Notes: a model not told the origin generated them from the letters alone. DNA of 64,000 bases from Heligmosomoides polygyrus polygyrus (GCA_947396885.1 OX377204.1:43387139-43451138); one strand, 5' to 3'; counted from the first letter of the stretch, positions 1-11,940 are shown. Numbers and translations are program-made.

Positions 1-200
1 TAACGGTAAATTTTGTTCGGTTCGTCTGTCGTCTGCGGATCAATAGGTTGATTGGTCGCGATCAGCGGTTGATCTGGCACTGCTTCCTGACTGTTTACCT
101 GTATCATGCTGTCATCGCCGTGCAGTTCTTCCTCTTCCAGTGAAACGATCGCGTATGAACCAACTGAATTCTCCTGGTTCGACGATTGATCGTCTTCAAA
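1..200 (-). CDS. possible partial exon, acidic protein of unknown function, running off the left edge
   Basis: On the - strand an uninterrupted frame of about 66 codons reads from near 200 to the window edge. The product is rich in Asp, Glu, Gln, Asn and Ser and has no domain I recognise. The frame closes upstream at a TGA near 210, so if real it is an internal exon entered through an acceptor near 200, where the sequence ends in AAG. I see no strong T-rich tract there. The composition is unlike the transposon proteins elsewhere in the window. It could equally be a chance open frame or part of a degraded element. Confidence 0.22.
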
Positions 201-536
201 GTGTTTTGGTCACGGTGGACATGACTCCCTAATGAAGATTTTCCTGGGTGTGGTCACGGAGATTCGTTCCGAGATGGCGGAGCTCGCCAATGTGTTAATA
301 GCTTGCTTGATTACGTGGAGTGTTTTCCAATATCCGTGTATCGATGGGAATTACTTATCCTATATAGATCAAAGTTGTTTCACCCTCTTCTGTTATCAGA
401 GTGAGGCGCTTAAGCGGGCACCGCGTTTTCGCTTTTTCTCTCAGAAGGGCATCTATATCCGCCCTTCTTTAACCAAAGAAGAGAGGGAGCGCAGGCGCAG
501 TGAACGGTTGAGTCGAATCTCTCGCAATCTTCTTCT

Positions 537-850
537 TCAGCGTTTGTCCCGCTTCGTCGCGAGGTCCGCTCTTCTGGTGTCATGACGCCACCTTCCCCGG
601 TCATGCGCTTGATCAGGGTGGACGCCAGTTACTTTCATGTCCGTGTGTAACGTATCCGACCAACGCTGCTCCGGTCGTGCTCTAGGCCGCTTTCCTGACA
701 CTTCCAACTCAAGACCTATCTTGCGGACGCTGTCTTCCTTTCCACGCGGAACGTGGCCGTACCATCGTAAGCGAGCTTCGCGCATCTTGTCTGCTATCGG
801 CGCGACACTGAACTTCTGCCGAATAGCATCTGCCGAATAGCAGTCGAATC
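537..850 (-). pseudogene. RTE-type LINE, 3'-terminal fragment
   Basis: The - strand frame 785-537 encodes the conserved tail of nematode RTE reverse transcriptases, beginning with ARLRWYGHV and ending in TKRDKR followed by a stop. The same tail is found in the larger RTE copy at 7720-8259. Upstream, around 800-845, the frame is disturbed by a short duplication containing GCCGAATAGCA. Only the last tenth of the LINE is present, so this is a dead 5'-truncated or eroded copy. The family is recognised from the motif; no catalytic domain remains. Confidence 0.75.
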
Positions 851-1146
851 TCTGGCAATAGTCTGCATAATGCGAACTCTACCGTTATACCGCAAGGGAT
901 GTCATCTGTCCATCATGAATCGGGAAACTGATTCGAGATCGAAGGTCTTTGATGTCTTCTGGTGCTAAACCAATAGGTGTTTTAGCTAATATCAGATCTG
1001 GGGTCAAGAACATTGACAGTCTTCTGTTTTTCCTTTGACTGGTATGGGTTATTCAATTTGGCACCAGATGTAGATGCCAAAATGAGATGTTTTTCTTATT
1101 TCTTTTTCAATTCTTAACCACAGCATCGAACTTTTTGTACCACTTA

Positions 1147-3230
1147 TTAGGATGCCCCTAAAGCGACTCCATTTGCCACCGTACTTACAATCGCTCTGCA
1201 AGAAAAAATAGAGGCATGGAGTAGAGCTATTAAAGGAAACGATGAAAGTCTATGGGCTACGTTCAAGAAGCTTAACAAGATTTTTGAGAAGAAATTGAAA
1301 AAAGTGAACTGCTCCATTGAAAAGAAGGTAATCGAAGGCAAGAATAGGAATAGGAACATCTCTTTTTGAACACTAAATTGCGGACTAGAAATAAACTTGG
1401 TGCCATCTCTGATCCCAGTGGACGTCTAGTCACTAAGGATGATGAGAAAGCTGAGCTTTGGGCTGACACTTTTGAGCGAGCTTCATGCACAACCCTTCAA
1501 TGGATAACGTAGCCTACGACACAGCTTCTCCTGTTATGAATGCTACGCCACTGGCCCACTTCACGATCTCTCTCCCGATGATATTCCGCCATCGTTTGTA
1601 GAAGCTCACGTAAATGTCGGCCCTTCACGATGTCGGGTATTCCTTTTAGATGGAAAAGATTATATAACACCAATGCCCAAAAAACCATCATTCAGTCCCC
1701 CTTCCAACTTTAGGCCTGTCAGTGTTACATCAGTTCTCGCGAGGGCTTTGAAAAAATGCTAAAGAAGCGCATCGTAAACCATTTGACAGAATACAAAGTA
1801 ATGTTTGACTTTCAGCATGGCTTTCAAGGAGATAAGTCTACCGTTACTGCTATGCTTATGTGCTTGAATGATTGGACGTTTCAGCTTGATAATGGTGAAG
1901 CAGTTGACGTTGTATATTCTGACTTTGAAAAAGCTTTTGATAAAGTTCGTCATAAATTAATAAATTAATCTCGAGGTTGTTATCAGTGGGACTTCATAAG
2001 TAAACTGTCTCTTGGGTGAAGGAATTTCTTGGTAACCGAACTTTTACGGTTTGGTTGAATGAAAGTTTTTTCCGGCCCAGAATAGCTTCCAGTGATGTAC
2101 CCCAAGGTGGGGTACTCTCTCCGGTGCTTTTCATTATTTACACTTATGATCTTCCGACGGTCAGTTCAGCTTTGGTAGCATCGTGTTGCGCCTTTGCCGA
2201 TGACCTCAAGATTTATCGTCCTATTTTGTGCGTGGATGATGTAAAGATTCTTCAGAGCTCCATTAATGCAGTTGTTCGATGGTGAGAAAAATGGGAACTG
2301 CCCTTGTCTGATCACAAATCGAAGATCTTACACCTCGGGTCACAAGCCAATCCTTTCAGCTACACCACCAAAGGAAATCCTATTCAAGTGGTGCATGAAG
2401 TTTGTGATTTAGGTTTCCTTGTGAGAGAAGACTTAAATTTTGATCAGCATTGTGAAAGAATAGCAGCCAGGGCCACAAAGGTTATGTATAATTTGTTCAG
2501 AGCCTTATCTACTTGTAAGGCATCGATTTTCCTACAAACATGCAAGACATATACCAGAACAATACTGGAGTATGGAATGGTCATCTTCAATCCTCACAAG
2601 CGTGCTATGGCCCTTAGACTCGAAAGAGTTCAAAATAGTTTTACACGCAAACTCATGACTAGGATGATTGGCTTCATTTAGGAGTCTATTCCGGGTGGTG
2701 CGGAAAGGAACGCCAACTTTAGACTCCACTCCCTAGCTAGCAGAAGACAAAAGTTTGACCTAATAATGGTCCACGAAATCCTTCATGGACTTACTGGCAT
2801 CAGATCTGGGTTACTTTTAAAGTTGCTAGTTCCGACATTAGAGGTAGCAATCTCAAGCTTGTACTACCTCGGGTTAGGGAGAACGTAGGACGTTTCTTTG
2901 TGTACAGGCAGGTGCCAAATATGCTAAACTCAGCAAACGAATGGTTCTTCCAGCTAAACTGAGCTCATTTAGAAGGTTGTTGGATGGTACTATGAAGTTG
3001 TCAGCCGTCGACTAGCTTGTTTAACCTAGGTGTTGTTTTCCGATTCATGTTGTTTTCTTATTCTTGATCGACAACTGATTTTTGTTTGTCTGTTCTTAGT
3101 TGCTTTTTGTTTGTTTTGTTTTGTTATGTTTCTTTCGTTGCAATGTGCCTAACTTCTACAAGGAAGATGATTTTTTCATCGGTTTGTTTGATCTAGACGT
3201 TTCATTCAATGGATAATCCATGTAATAAAC
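1147..3230 (+). pseudogene. CR1-like non-LTR retrotransposon (LINE), degraded reverse transcriptase
   Basis: Consecutive + strand frames give the linker and reverse transcriptase of a CR1/Sam-type LINE. About 1200-1490 encodes the linker (SDPSGRLVTKDDEKAELWAD in one frame). 1700-1968 encodes the N-terminal RT blocks ending SDFEKAFDKVRHKLI. 2016-2285 carries PQGGVLSPVLF and the catalytic FADD (2193-2204). 2304-2681 encodes the thumb region, continued in broken frames to about 2990. At least four frameshifts or stops separate these pieces, and no endonuclease domain is seen upstream of 1147, so the copy is 5'-truncated and inactive. The 3' tail runs AT-rich to an AATAAA-like stretch near 3220. 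The CR1 assignment rests on the motif spacing and is an inference. Confidence 0.85.
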
Positions 3231-3239
3231 ATGCATATA

Positions 3240-3900
3240 CATATATGCAATCTTTAGTTGACGCGGCGCGCATTGTTGATAAGCAAGAGTGCCCTTGATT
3301 TATTACCGGACCTCTCTGGACTTGTTGCATAGAAGCATACTCTGATAGGCTTTCCAGGATGGTGACCACGGTGTGATACAGCAAGATTCATGAAAAATGA
3401 GCAGTATGCCTCATTTTTGATAGTTTGACCATTGGCTGCGGAGAGTACCGTGATGCTGGTTTTCTCCATACTGCTTGCACTTCTTCATGAAAGTGATTCA
3501 CTGTTATCCTGCTTTCTCAGTCACAGCGAGTCTCCGCAAGGTGATCGCAAGATTTCACTCTCTGTTATGCCCTCGAAAACGTTGCTTTTAAATGTTAACC
3601 TGCGAAATCAACCATGATTCCTCTGTAATTATACCGATTAGCGATGGAGCGCAAAAACTGTGCGCTGGGGTCTCTTGTGCGCTCTCGTACGCCCGCGATA
3701 GCAGTGCTGGCAAGCGCAAAACCGCTCGGAGGGGTCACCTTGTAAGGCCGCCCTATACGAAGTTCTTGTTGCACGATATCAAAAGTTTCACACAGCGCTG
3801 GTGTTCTACCACAGTGTTGAACTGAGCTAGGCCATTTCTGATGTAACTGGACATTCATATGCCTCCATACCAAAGCAGATAATCGCTTTATACCAGGCGA
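3240..3900. other. no gene recognised
   Basis: Between the LINE tail and the tRNA-like repeat I see no coding sequence that I can support. Open frames here show no conserved motif and overlap on both strands. Confidence 0.5.
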
Positions 3901-4200
3901 CCCCCTCCGAGCCGCTTTGCGCCGTACTGGCAGTGGATAGTGGCGTTGCTTCATGCGAGGGAGGTCAGGGGTTCGGTTCCGCGTTGCGGCGTTTCCGCAT
4001 TCCAACTGGTTCTGAGGGTTCTTGAAATCTACACAATTCCCAGGCGTGTTTTACACATTTTTCCAGCTTTACGCTCTTCTGCAATTGAAGAGCGGAGAAC
4101 TCAGCCGCGGACTCTCCCTGAGCGACGAAAGCAGTTTCTACACCAGCAGCTTGGATGCACCTGGAGTCAATTCCCTTGCCTGGTTCTGCAAACAAATAGT
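3900..4200 (+). repeat. tRNA-derived SINE-like repeat
   Basis: The stretch 3925-3995 carries pol III promoter-like boxes: an A-box-like TGGATAGTGGCG near 3933 and a good B box GGGTTCGGTTCC near 3970. The reverse complement of the B box gives the peptide RNRTPDL, often seen in automatic protein predictions and an artefact of tRNA-like repeats. Downstream, 4085-4190 is a diverged reverse-oriented copy of the module that is tandemly repeated at 43591-43985 (GGCAAGGGA, GACTCCAGG and AAGCTGCT blocks). A 3' tail is not clear. It does not fold into a convincing tRNA, so I call it a SINE or tRNA relic, not a tRNA gene. Confidence 0.5.
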
Positions 4201-4299
4201 CATTTCCTAACTAAACCCAGGCCATGTTGGGGAAGTGACGAAATGTCGGGGAGGGGGGGGGGGAGCTTGAGGCGCAGGGTACCCGATAGTTCCCGCGTC

Positions 4300-4840
4300 C
4301 ATCGCTAATCGGTATACGGTAACCATTCGGGAGTGCGTTCGTCAGAATCGTGCTAGTTGATTCCCCCCCCCCCACTGACATGAGGTCCTGACATTCTCTT
4401 CTTAAGCTCCGTCGACGTCCACCAGAAGTAAAGACTTTAAGGCAGCCCGCATCAATTCATCGGAGTAGGCGCGTTTCGCGCTGATTGTTCGACTTTGGCA
4501 GGAAAATTTGAAGCAAAATATTTACAAACAGCAAAGTAGCTTAGCCTAAGAGGACATTTTTCATTCATCCATTTTTTCATTTGCAATTTTTTCTATCCCT
4601 AGGAACGCCAATTCCCTAATCATAGGAGTGCGTTCGTTTCGGTTTTGAGCGGTATCCCTCCCCACTAGGACAGATCCAGCAATCCCAGTAGGGAAGGAGG
4701 AGGGGGGTCACTTTCATCCAGCACTAGGCATGCACGAATACTACGAGTACCACATTTTGTCAACACAACACATCCAGTACGGAAATGGCAAAGACAATAA
4801 TTAAGAATGGGAAAACGACATGAGGGTGGGTGGGTACAGC
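4300..4840. other. low-complexity spacer, no gene recognised
   Basis: Contains homopolymer tracts (a G run near 4250, a C run near 4364) and AT-rich sequence. No open frame with recognisable content is present on either strand. Confidence 0.5.
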
Positions 4841-4844
4841 AAGC

Positions 4845-6135
4845 AGATCTGACCAGGAAAGGGTCTCAGGCGTAGGTCTGAACGGGGAAAATGGATAGTA
4901 CTGCGAGATCTTCACCACTCATATAGTAGAAAAACATGTTTCGTTTTTGCTGGGTCCTTGAACCAAAAGAGCTGCGGGTCCTCGAAGGGTCGAAGAGGTG
5001 GGGTGGGGGTACAGTAGCGCACCATCAGCACGCGTGCCCACGTGCATGCGTGCGCGCGCTGTTGTATGGGACGCGGCGAAAGCCCCTGCGGCAAGCGAGT
5101 CGGTGGCTCAGCGGTTGGGGGCTGCCTCGCCGATACTAGGTCAGGTGTTCGACCCCTGTACTATGCGCTAATTCTGCTTTTTTCATGACTGCCACGTCCT
5201 TTACCAATTTGCTTCCTGCACATCTACTACACACTTATTTCTCTCTAAATTGTCAAATAAGGGTCAGATTCGTGCTCGAAGTTTGGGCAAAAAAACGGTG
5301 AACATGACCTCACATTAATCGCCTCTACCTACTGTAACTTAACGTACTCCAGCGTAATACGGGAAAACAGATGTCAGATTCGTGATCACCATCCCAAATA
5401 ACCCCTGGGTAAGTTAGAGCGAAATCGGTATTTATGACTTTGACGGCCCTAGTCACCCGTACCCGCCGTAACCTACCGTAATCGGACAAAATTTGAAAAA
5501 CGGATGTTAGATTCGTGATCAGCACCTTAAATAACCTCCCGAGCGAGGAGTTGTTCACCGTTTTTTGCCTTTTGCTTTGGGCGAAATCGGTGATTATGAC
5601 TTCGACATATCTAGTCACTCGTACTGCTGCAAACCGTAACTGCTGTAAGGTCATTGTTTAACATTCGCGGAAAAACACAAATCAGTGTATAATTCAGGAA
5701 CTGGGAAAAGTGAGTGGAGCACAACTCACAGTAAGCTCTCATTTAACAATTTAGAGTGAAATAAATGTGTATCAGATGTGTAGAAAGTAAGCTGATTTAA
5801 ACCACCCTTAAGGCACTATTGTATCTTCAGGACTTCAGAGATCGAGGAAAGGTAAAAAAAAATGTTTCGCCCAAACCTTGCCCAGGGGTGTTATTCGGAA
5901 TCTGACATCCGTTTTTCAAATTTCGGCTGATTACGGTAGGCTACGGTAGGTACGGGTGACGGTGCAGTACTGTATCCCCAATTTCGAAAGCCCGTAGCTC
6001 TTTGGGTTCAAGGACTCAGCAAAAACGAAACATGTTTTTCCACCATATGAGGGGTGGAGATTCTCGCAGTGCTATCCATTTCCCCTGTTCAGACCTACGG
6101 CTGAGACCCTTCCCTGGTGAGCATCTGGCGCGCCA
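4845..6135. repeat. foldback (inverted-repeat) element with a tRNA-like insert
   Basis: The outer arms 4845-5016 and 5968-6135 are imperfect reverse complements: both contain GGGTCTCAG, TAGGTCTGAAC, ATGTTTCGTTTTTGCTG and AAAGAGCT in mirrored order. A second pair of inner arms (about 5200-5265 and 5738-5800) shares CTCTAAATTGT. The centre (5330-5660, 5870-5960) is made of a repeat with ATTCGTGATCA and CGAAATCGGT blocks, also present near 35100-35460 and 56850-56940. Small open frames inside are incidental. The two arms differ by insertions, so the element is old or composite. Confidence 0.65.
5088..5165 (+). repeat. tRNA-like sequence (A and B boxes) within the foldback left arm
   Basis: A-box-like TGGCTCAGCGGTTGG (5103-5117) and B-box-like TGTTCGACCCC (about 5147) are spaced as in a tRNA gene. 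The T-arm stem is imperfect (CAGG against CCTG with an oversized loop) and a full acceptor stem is not evident. It is absent from the matching position in the right arm, suggesting insertion of a SINE or tRNA relic into the left arm. Confidence 0.35.
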
Positions 6136-6616
6136 TTGAATCGCAGCCAGTGAATGGACCACTTTGATGCGATTCCTTAATCTTATTCGCCATGTTTTCT
6201 ACGTTTCTCGGAAACGCTATAAAAGGTGAGCCAGTGTACTTATTTGGAGTCGAAAGTCGTCCTTGATTTCGTTTCGGCTGCTAAAAGTTGTTAAGGTTAC
6301 TTCAGATTGCTGATGACCAACTTTATTCCTGAAATTGTCTTTATTCCTTGTTGCACTACCATTAGTTTCTGTAAGGATTGTGAAGTAATGCACAATGATA
6401 CTTCGGCATCGTATGGGTATGCCTTTTGGATACGAAAGAGTCATCCGGATAGAGCTCATCTTCCCGACGAGCTGCATCCAATTCACCATTACCTTCCTCC
6501 TCTTCCCTCTCCCCTCCCTCCACCCTCCACTCCGCCATGACGAGCGTTCCACCATTTTTCCTGAAGGCGCGTTTCATTATAAGAGCAACTACATCTTTAG
6601 CCGCATGCACTTCCTG

Positions 6617-6705
6617 GGGTCGTATTCATCAACGACTTACAGCAATTTAACAAAACACAGCCGAAATCCCTGATAGCGCGGATTATCAAGCGATGAGGTG
6701 AAACA
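6617..6705. repeat. partial copy of a short hairpin MITE family
   Basis: GGGGTCGTATTCATCAACGA followed by CTTACAGCAATTTAA matches one terminus of the complete MITE at 49574-49735. The interior also shares a GAAATCCCT block with that copy in mirrored order. The opposite terminus is not found nearby. The same terminus recurs at 21920-21953. Confidence 0.5.
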
Positions 6706-6709
6706 TTTC

Positions 6710-7699
6710 ACCTGGGTGCAAATCCATTTGGGGAGGGGAGCCACCTGATGCTTTCGGTAAGACCAATAAATTATCTAAAGGCTTTCGCGTCACCACGTTT
6801 CCTCTGGTGAAGTCATGTCCTTACGCGTTCACTGCCCCAGAGGAAAACGCGTCGACTGCCTGACTGTGCGATAGTGTAGATGTTTGAATTTTCTTCAGGT
6901 TTTGCTTTATTCTGCTGTACCTCTCATATTTCCCCTTCACTAGGAATGCAGTTTTAGGCATCCATTCGTGTGCTTTATGTTGCACGTTTTATATTCCGAG
7001 AGCATGAGGTGTACCGATTGGACCGTGATAGGACTTGTACCAGTTCAGCGTTCCTCCAAAATTCTACAGTGATTGGATTCCGCTTTTTGCGTCAATGAAA
7101 GGGGCCGCAAAATTCAGGAAGAGGAGTCCAGTGGCTGTAATCATCGACGTTTCCGGGAACGTTCACGGCTTCCCTAGAGAAACGATCGGATTGGGAGCTA
7201 GAAATTCATGAAACAATATGAATATGAATACCGACCGCGTTCTGGAAGTCCGGGTACGAAATGGCGCGAAGGTCTCGCTTACCTTCGCGCTCCCGCTTCA
7301 TGAATACGGTCACATAACCATCAACTGAGACCTCTAGGCCTCGCTCAAGGCGTTCCGTTAGAGAAAGTCGCGCTCTTCTGCGAGAGATAGTGCTATGGAT
7401 ACATCGCGTCCATCGCGTTCAAAACGACACGATAGTAGCGAATCTCCGAGTGACGAGCAAACTGCTCGCCAATGAACAGCGATATCATCATCGTGTGGCG
7501 ATGCTAATAAGGTGAGGTGTTCGCAGCACAACACGTATGTCGCTCAATATTATTTCGCGTAGCGTCGCGATGCTGCCCCACACATCGCATACTCGCCTTT
7601 GGGAAGGCAGTCATGAACAACATCGGCCTACTATAAAGTGCCTTAGTTCATCATCTCCTTTGCAGGTCTAAGAGAGCCGAGGTCTCTATAACCACTAGG
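6710..7699. other. no gene recognised
   Basis: Unique-looking sequence with short frames only. A short palindrome (GGTGAAACATTTCACC, near 6700) is the only structure noted. Confidence 0.45.
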
Positions 7700-7719
7700 A
7701 AACTAAAACTCGATATTCA

Positions 7720-10682
7720 TTAGTGTCTGTCCCGCTTGGTGACAAGCTCCGCTCTTCTGGTGTTGTGGCGCCAATTCTCCCGATCAAATGCTTGATCAAG
7801 TGCACACCAGCTATCTTCAAGTTCAGGAGCAACAGTGTATCTAGCCAGCGTTGCTGCAGACGTCCTCTGCGGCCGCTTTACAGGGACCTCAAGTTTGAGG
7901 CCGATCTTACAGACGGTGTCGTCGTTAGCGCGAAGAACGTGGCCATACCATCGCAGACGAGCTTCGGGCAGCTTGTCGGATATCGGGGCGACACTGAACC
8001 TCTGTCGTATAGTGTCGTTGCGAACGCGGTCCAAACGCGTAACTCCAGCCATCCACCGTAGCATTTTCGTTTCCATTATACTGAGGCGGCTTTCAATCTC
8101 CTTCGTCACGGGCCAGCACTCACCGTACGTCGCTACTAGGCGGACTCCTGTTCTATACCTCTTTGATTTGACGTGCTCAGGTATTGTCCTGTCGCTAAAC
8201 ACTCCGCACAGCGAGCGCATTTTGGACCAGGCTGCATTCACACGCGCATTCACCTCCAACTTTAGGCTACCATCGGACGTAACTCTTGATCCAGATACTT
8301 GAAAGATTTAACTCGTGAGAGCTCAATATTGCTGATCTTAATAGAGCCGTACTCGTTCACACTCGTCGTCAAGTACTCCTTTTTTTTTAACGTTTAGATT
8401 GAGACCGAAAAATGCCAAGCGATCGCCACGCCTGTGCCTGTCGCTCGAGTTCGGCTTTCTCCTCACACGCAAGCATGACGTCATCGGCATACAGCAGAGT
8501 CCAAGATGTCGTCATTTGGAGATCTCATGAGAATGCATCCATGACGACCACGAAGGGCAATGGGGATGGCGCAGATCCCTGGTGCACCCCTGGTGAAATG
8601 GGAAATTCCATCGAGGTGCCCCCAGGCGCTCGCACTCGACTCCTTGGCAAGAGCGCAGAATGCGTACCCACTCAATAAGCTCTTCAGACATACCATGTTG
8701 TCGCAACGCATACCATATAACATCTCGAGGAACGGGGTCGACGGTCTTTTCCAAGTCCAGGAAGGCAAAATACACCGGTTTCTGTTTCTCGCGGTGTTTC
8801 TCTAGCAGAAGACGAACGGCGTGAACGGCATCAACGACGCCACAGCCAGAGACGAAACCACACTGATTCGTGGAGAGCTGGACGGCCGGATACGTCGATC
8901 GACAATTCGCTCTAAGATTTTCATGGTGTGCGAAAGAAGGCGAATTGGTCGGTAGCTAGTCGTGCTTTGTCGCCAGCTCTTAGGCACTTTCTTCTCAGCA
9001 ACAACGTGATTCAAAAACTCTGTCAGCCAGTCAGCAGGGCAACAGCCCTTCGACTTCCACAGGTCGGCCGACAGGTCATCGGGACCAGTGACTTTGCCTG
9101 AAATAATCTTCCTCAGAGCTGCTTCGATTTCGATCACTGTGATCTTTTGAACAGGACCGTATACAGGAGGTGCAAAAGGAATAGCAGGATGAACAAATTC
9201 TACATTCGAGATTTCCTCGAAGTAGTCGCGAAACCGCTTCACAGCCCTCTCTTTCGATCCATCAGAAGATGACCGTTCTCGTCGTTAATGCCAAAGAACT
9301 TCGACGTCTTCTGCTTGGCGACGGCGAGCTTTAGCGAGTCGGTAAAGATAACGCTCACCATCGCGCGTTTCCAGTTTTTCACTAACATCTGCGTAGTGTG
9401 CGGCTTTAGTAGCGGCCACTCCCTTCTTTGCAGCTTTCCTCGCTTCTAGGTAATTCCGCCATTTACAGACATTTTTGTCACCGATAAATACATGATACAC
9501 CGTTTCTTTTCCCGGACCTTTTCCCTGAAATCGTCAGTCCACAGCCAAGCCTTCTTGTCGACCCAACGCTGCCCAGGCTTCGCTGGTTCGAGTTCGAAGC
9601 GTGCAGCCCGAGTCATCACTTCGGTAGCATCCTTCCAGGTTTCGTCGACAGTTGTCATCGTCGAACCGAATGCGAGAAATAACTACCGCGTCATTTTCTG
9701 TCAGTCGCCACCATTTGATTCTAGCCTACCCGCATCGTTTGACATGTTCACATCTCGAAGGTGTGATCTTCATCGAGCAGATCAGTAGACGGTGTTGCGT
9801 GGCAACCGTCTCATACGGCACGATCTGCGCATCTGTGACAAGGCCTTGGTCGCGATGCCTAACAAGGACATAGTCAATCTGCGTTTTGGCGTTCCCGAAA
9901 TAAATCGAGACAAGGTGGGAGTCACGCTTTCGAAATTTGGTATTCACGTCGTGTGTGTCTGCATATTCAAGTATACGCGTCGTTGTTGCGTGACCCATAG
10001 CCAAAACCACCATGACAGCCGTAGCCGTCTTTCGCTGCTCCGACACGACCATTAAGGTCACCTCCCACAACAACTATATCTTGTGACGACACTTCCGCTG
10101 TCTTCTTATCAAGCAGGAACCAGAACTCATCCTTGATTTGCTCGGAGCAACCTGTCTGTCAAGCATACGCGGAAAAACTGACATCGTCGGTTTTTTACTG
10201 CGACAACAATCTTCATTAAGCGGTCTTCGAAACGTTCTACGCTTGCAATCTCGTCACGGAAACGCTCGGAGACGATCATATCGACAGTACTGGTGGTTTT
10301 GAGGCTTCCACGTAGAACCCCCTTAAAGCCTCGTCGTATATCCCTTGACTTGAGGCAGGACCACCTCATCACCTGCCACGAAAACTACCTTTCTTCCTTC
10401 GCTCCAGTGTTTCTCCCAACTCAACGTTCAACGTTGCTACGCGGGTCCTGCCACATACTTCTCACACTCGCTGGGCTTTGCGAGTGCGCGTCGCCTCCTG
10501 CGGACGCCGTAGTAATTACTCGAGAATTCTTAAGCGTCATCAACCATATGATGTGACACAAGACGTTCGTAGGCCGGCCTATCATAAGAGCCTGTCGCCT
10601 GCAATCGACTGTCTGTGTTCGGCTTAGCTCGCAGAGCGAACAGCTTCCAGTGGCACCACGTGGAGGAGCGGACATCGCCATC
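7720..10682 (-). mobile_element. RTE-type LINE insertion (2963 bp) flanked by a 20-bp target-site duplication
   Basis: The 20-mer AAACTAAAACTCGATATTCA occurs at 7700-7719 and again at 10683-10702, exactly bracketing an RTE element in reverse orientation. A long, variable duplication of this kind is typical of target-primed reverse transcription. The length is close to that of nematode RTE elements. The bracketed unit starts (in its own sense) at 10682 with the endonuclease region and ends at 7720, a few bases after the RT stop. No poly-A tail is visible, as is usual for RTE. Confidence 0.88.
7728..10682 (-). pseudogene. RTE endonuclease-reverse transcriptase, frame-broken
   Basis: Read on the - strand: 10684-10127 holds remnants of the apurinic-like endonuclease (IVVAVKNRRCQFF near 10190). 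10073-9726 is its C-terminal part with KRDSHLVS and QIDYVLVRHRD. 9658-9285 is the linker (VDETWKDA, RDGERYLYRLAKA). 9242-8802 is the RT N-terminal region (GPDDLSADLWKS, YRPIRLLSHTMKI). 8775-8481 contains LDLEK, and a YADD catalytic motif is legible at 8491-8480. 8259-7728 is the C-terminal part (MLRWMAGVTR, RLRWYGHVLR). The frame shifts at least six times, so no active enzyme is made. The endonuclease N-terminus lacks part of the usual first motif. Confidence 0.88.
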
Positions 10683-10759
10683 AAACTAAAACTCGATATT
10701 CAAACCAAAAAAGGGAAGGAAAAGATTTGTAAGTTTCTCCATAGATGTACAAAATGCAG

Positions 10760-11940
10760 CGCTTAAATCTGGACAAATTTAGATTCAAATTTCTTTTCTA
10801 AATCAAACTTCCAGAGGTCGCAGTTTACGTCCTTGAAAGCCAGTGTATCTAGTAAACAGCCATATCCTCAGAATGGCCTTGATATTGCATACAAATGCGG
10901 AACCGCAATTGTCGAAAGTATTCGTCGGCGTTCGCCGGCTGAAATAATTCGATTCTTCGGGTACAAGAGATCAAGATCAACCGTTTAGGATGTCGTGTCC
11001 AGGAACAATGGTTCTGAGGATTCTAAGGAAGGTTCCGCAAACTCGGCTAGGAAAACCCATTAAACGCTTGTCAAGAACAGCAGCAGTCATGGAAAAGGCT
11101 CAGGTGCTGATTCTGGACCCAGGACAATCTTTGAGGAAATTGGCTCCAGTTTTGTGTGCCAGCGAACGATCAACGCTTCGGGCTGTAAGTGCGGTACAAG
11201 TCGTACACAGTCAAGGTGCAACAGATGTCTGTGGCTTCTGAACCAAGCGGGTTGTCCGCTGCCCTCTCTACCGAGTTCCTCAAAAATGAAGCGGCGAGGC
11301 GAATCAGATTCTTTTCTGATGAAAATTCTTTACTGTTGACGCGGAGGTCCTACTATGTCGAGGACGGCCGAATGTTGCTATAAAAAATTTTCAGCAAGTG
11401 TTCACAAGTGTTTAGGTGTGTCAGAGAGGGTGATAACATCCCGCTGAGTTTTCCTGAGGAAGGATAAACTGTCACCAAAGAAGTTTATCGGCCGGTTTTG
11501 CGGACTGTGGTGAAACTGCAGATGATGACAGTAGCCTCAGGAAGGCCATATGTCTTCCAGCAGGATGGTGCATCGGCTCACATGAACGATTTACTCCTAA
11601 ACTCTCTACCTGATAATGGACATGGCCCGGCCCGGATTTAAACACTATGGAGTATTATGTTTTAGCCGTAATCGAGATGGGCTAGCAAGAGGAGGCACCT
11701 AATGACACATCTTTTCGCACCGCTATTGAAGCAGCATTCACAAATATGACGCTCTTTTGTAGAGAGCTTTAAGCCAATATGGAGGCCGTCATTGCGGCTG
11801 AAAGAGTATATATTGAGTAATTTTACTCTTAAGATATCCTCTATTTGTGCGAAAAAAGTTTCCATTTCATTTGTATTTAGTATTAATAGATTTACTTTGA
11901 AAGAGAAGGTTTAGCTTGTTCCGGATTTAAACCCCACAAA
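10760..11940 (+). pseudogene. Tc1/mariner-superfamily transposase relic
   Basis: Shifted + strand frames encode a mariner-type transposase. A helix-turn-helix start (AEIIRFFGY near 10930) is followed by PGQSLRKLAPVLCASE (to about 11165), then FFSDENSLL at 11310-11330 with the first catalytic Asp. VFQQDGASAH near 11555-11580 carries the second. A degraded PDLN-type stretch lies near 11640, and NDTSFRTAIEAAF near 11705 is the C-terminal helix. Weak inverted termini containing TTAAATC(T/C)GGA lie near 10766 and 11920. Several frameshifts and stops make it inactive. Confidence 0.72.

Noticed and set aside
232..585. 117-codon + strand frame
   Set aside because: Its 3' part overlaps the antisense of an RTE tail and it has no recognisable domain or splice context.
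3595..4005. 136-codon - strand frame containing RNRTPDL
   Set aside because: That peptide is the antisense of a pol III B box; the frame covers a tRNA-like repeat.
5088..5165. A genuine tRNA gene
   Set aside because: A and B boxes are present but the T-arm is imperfect and no acceptor stem forms.
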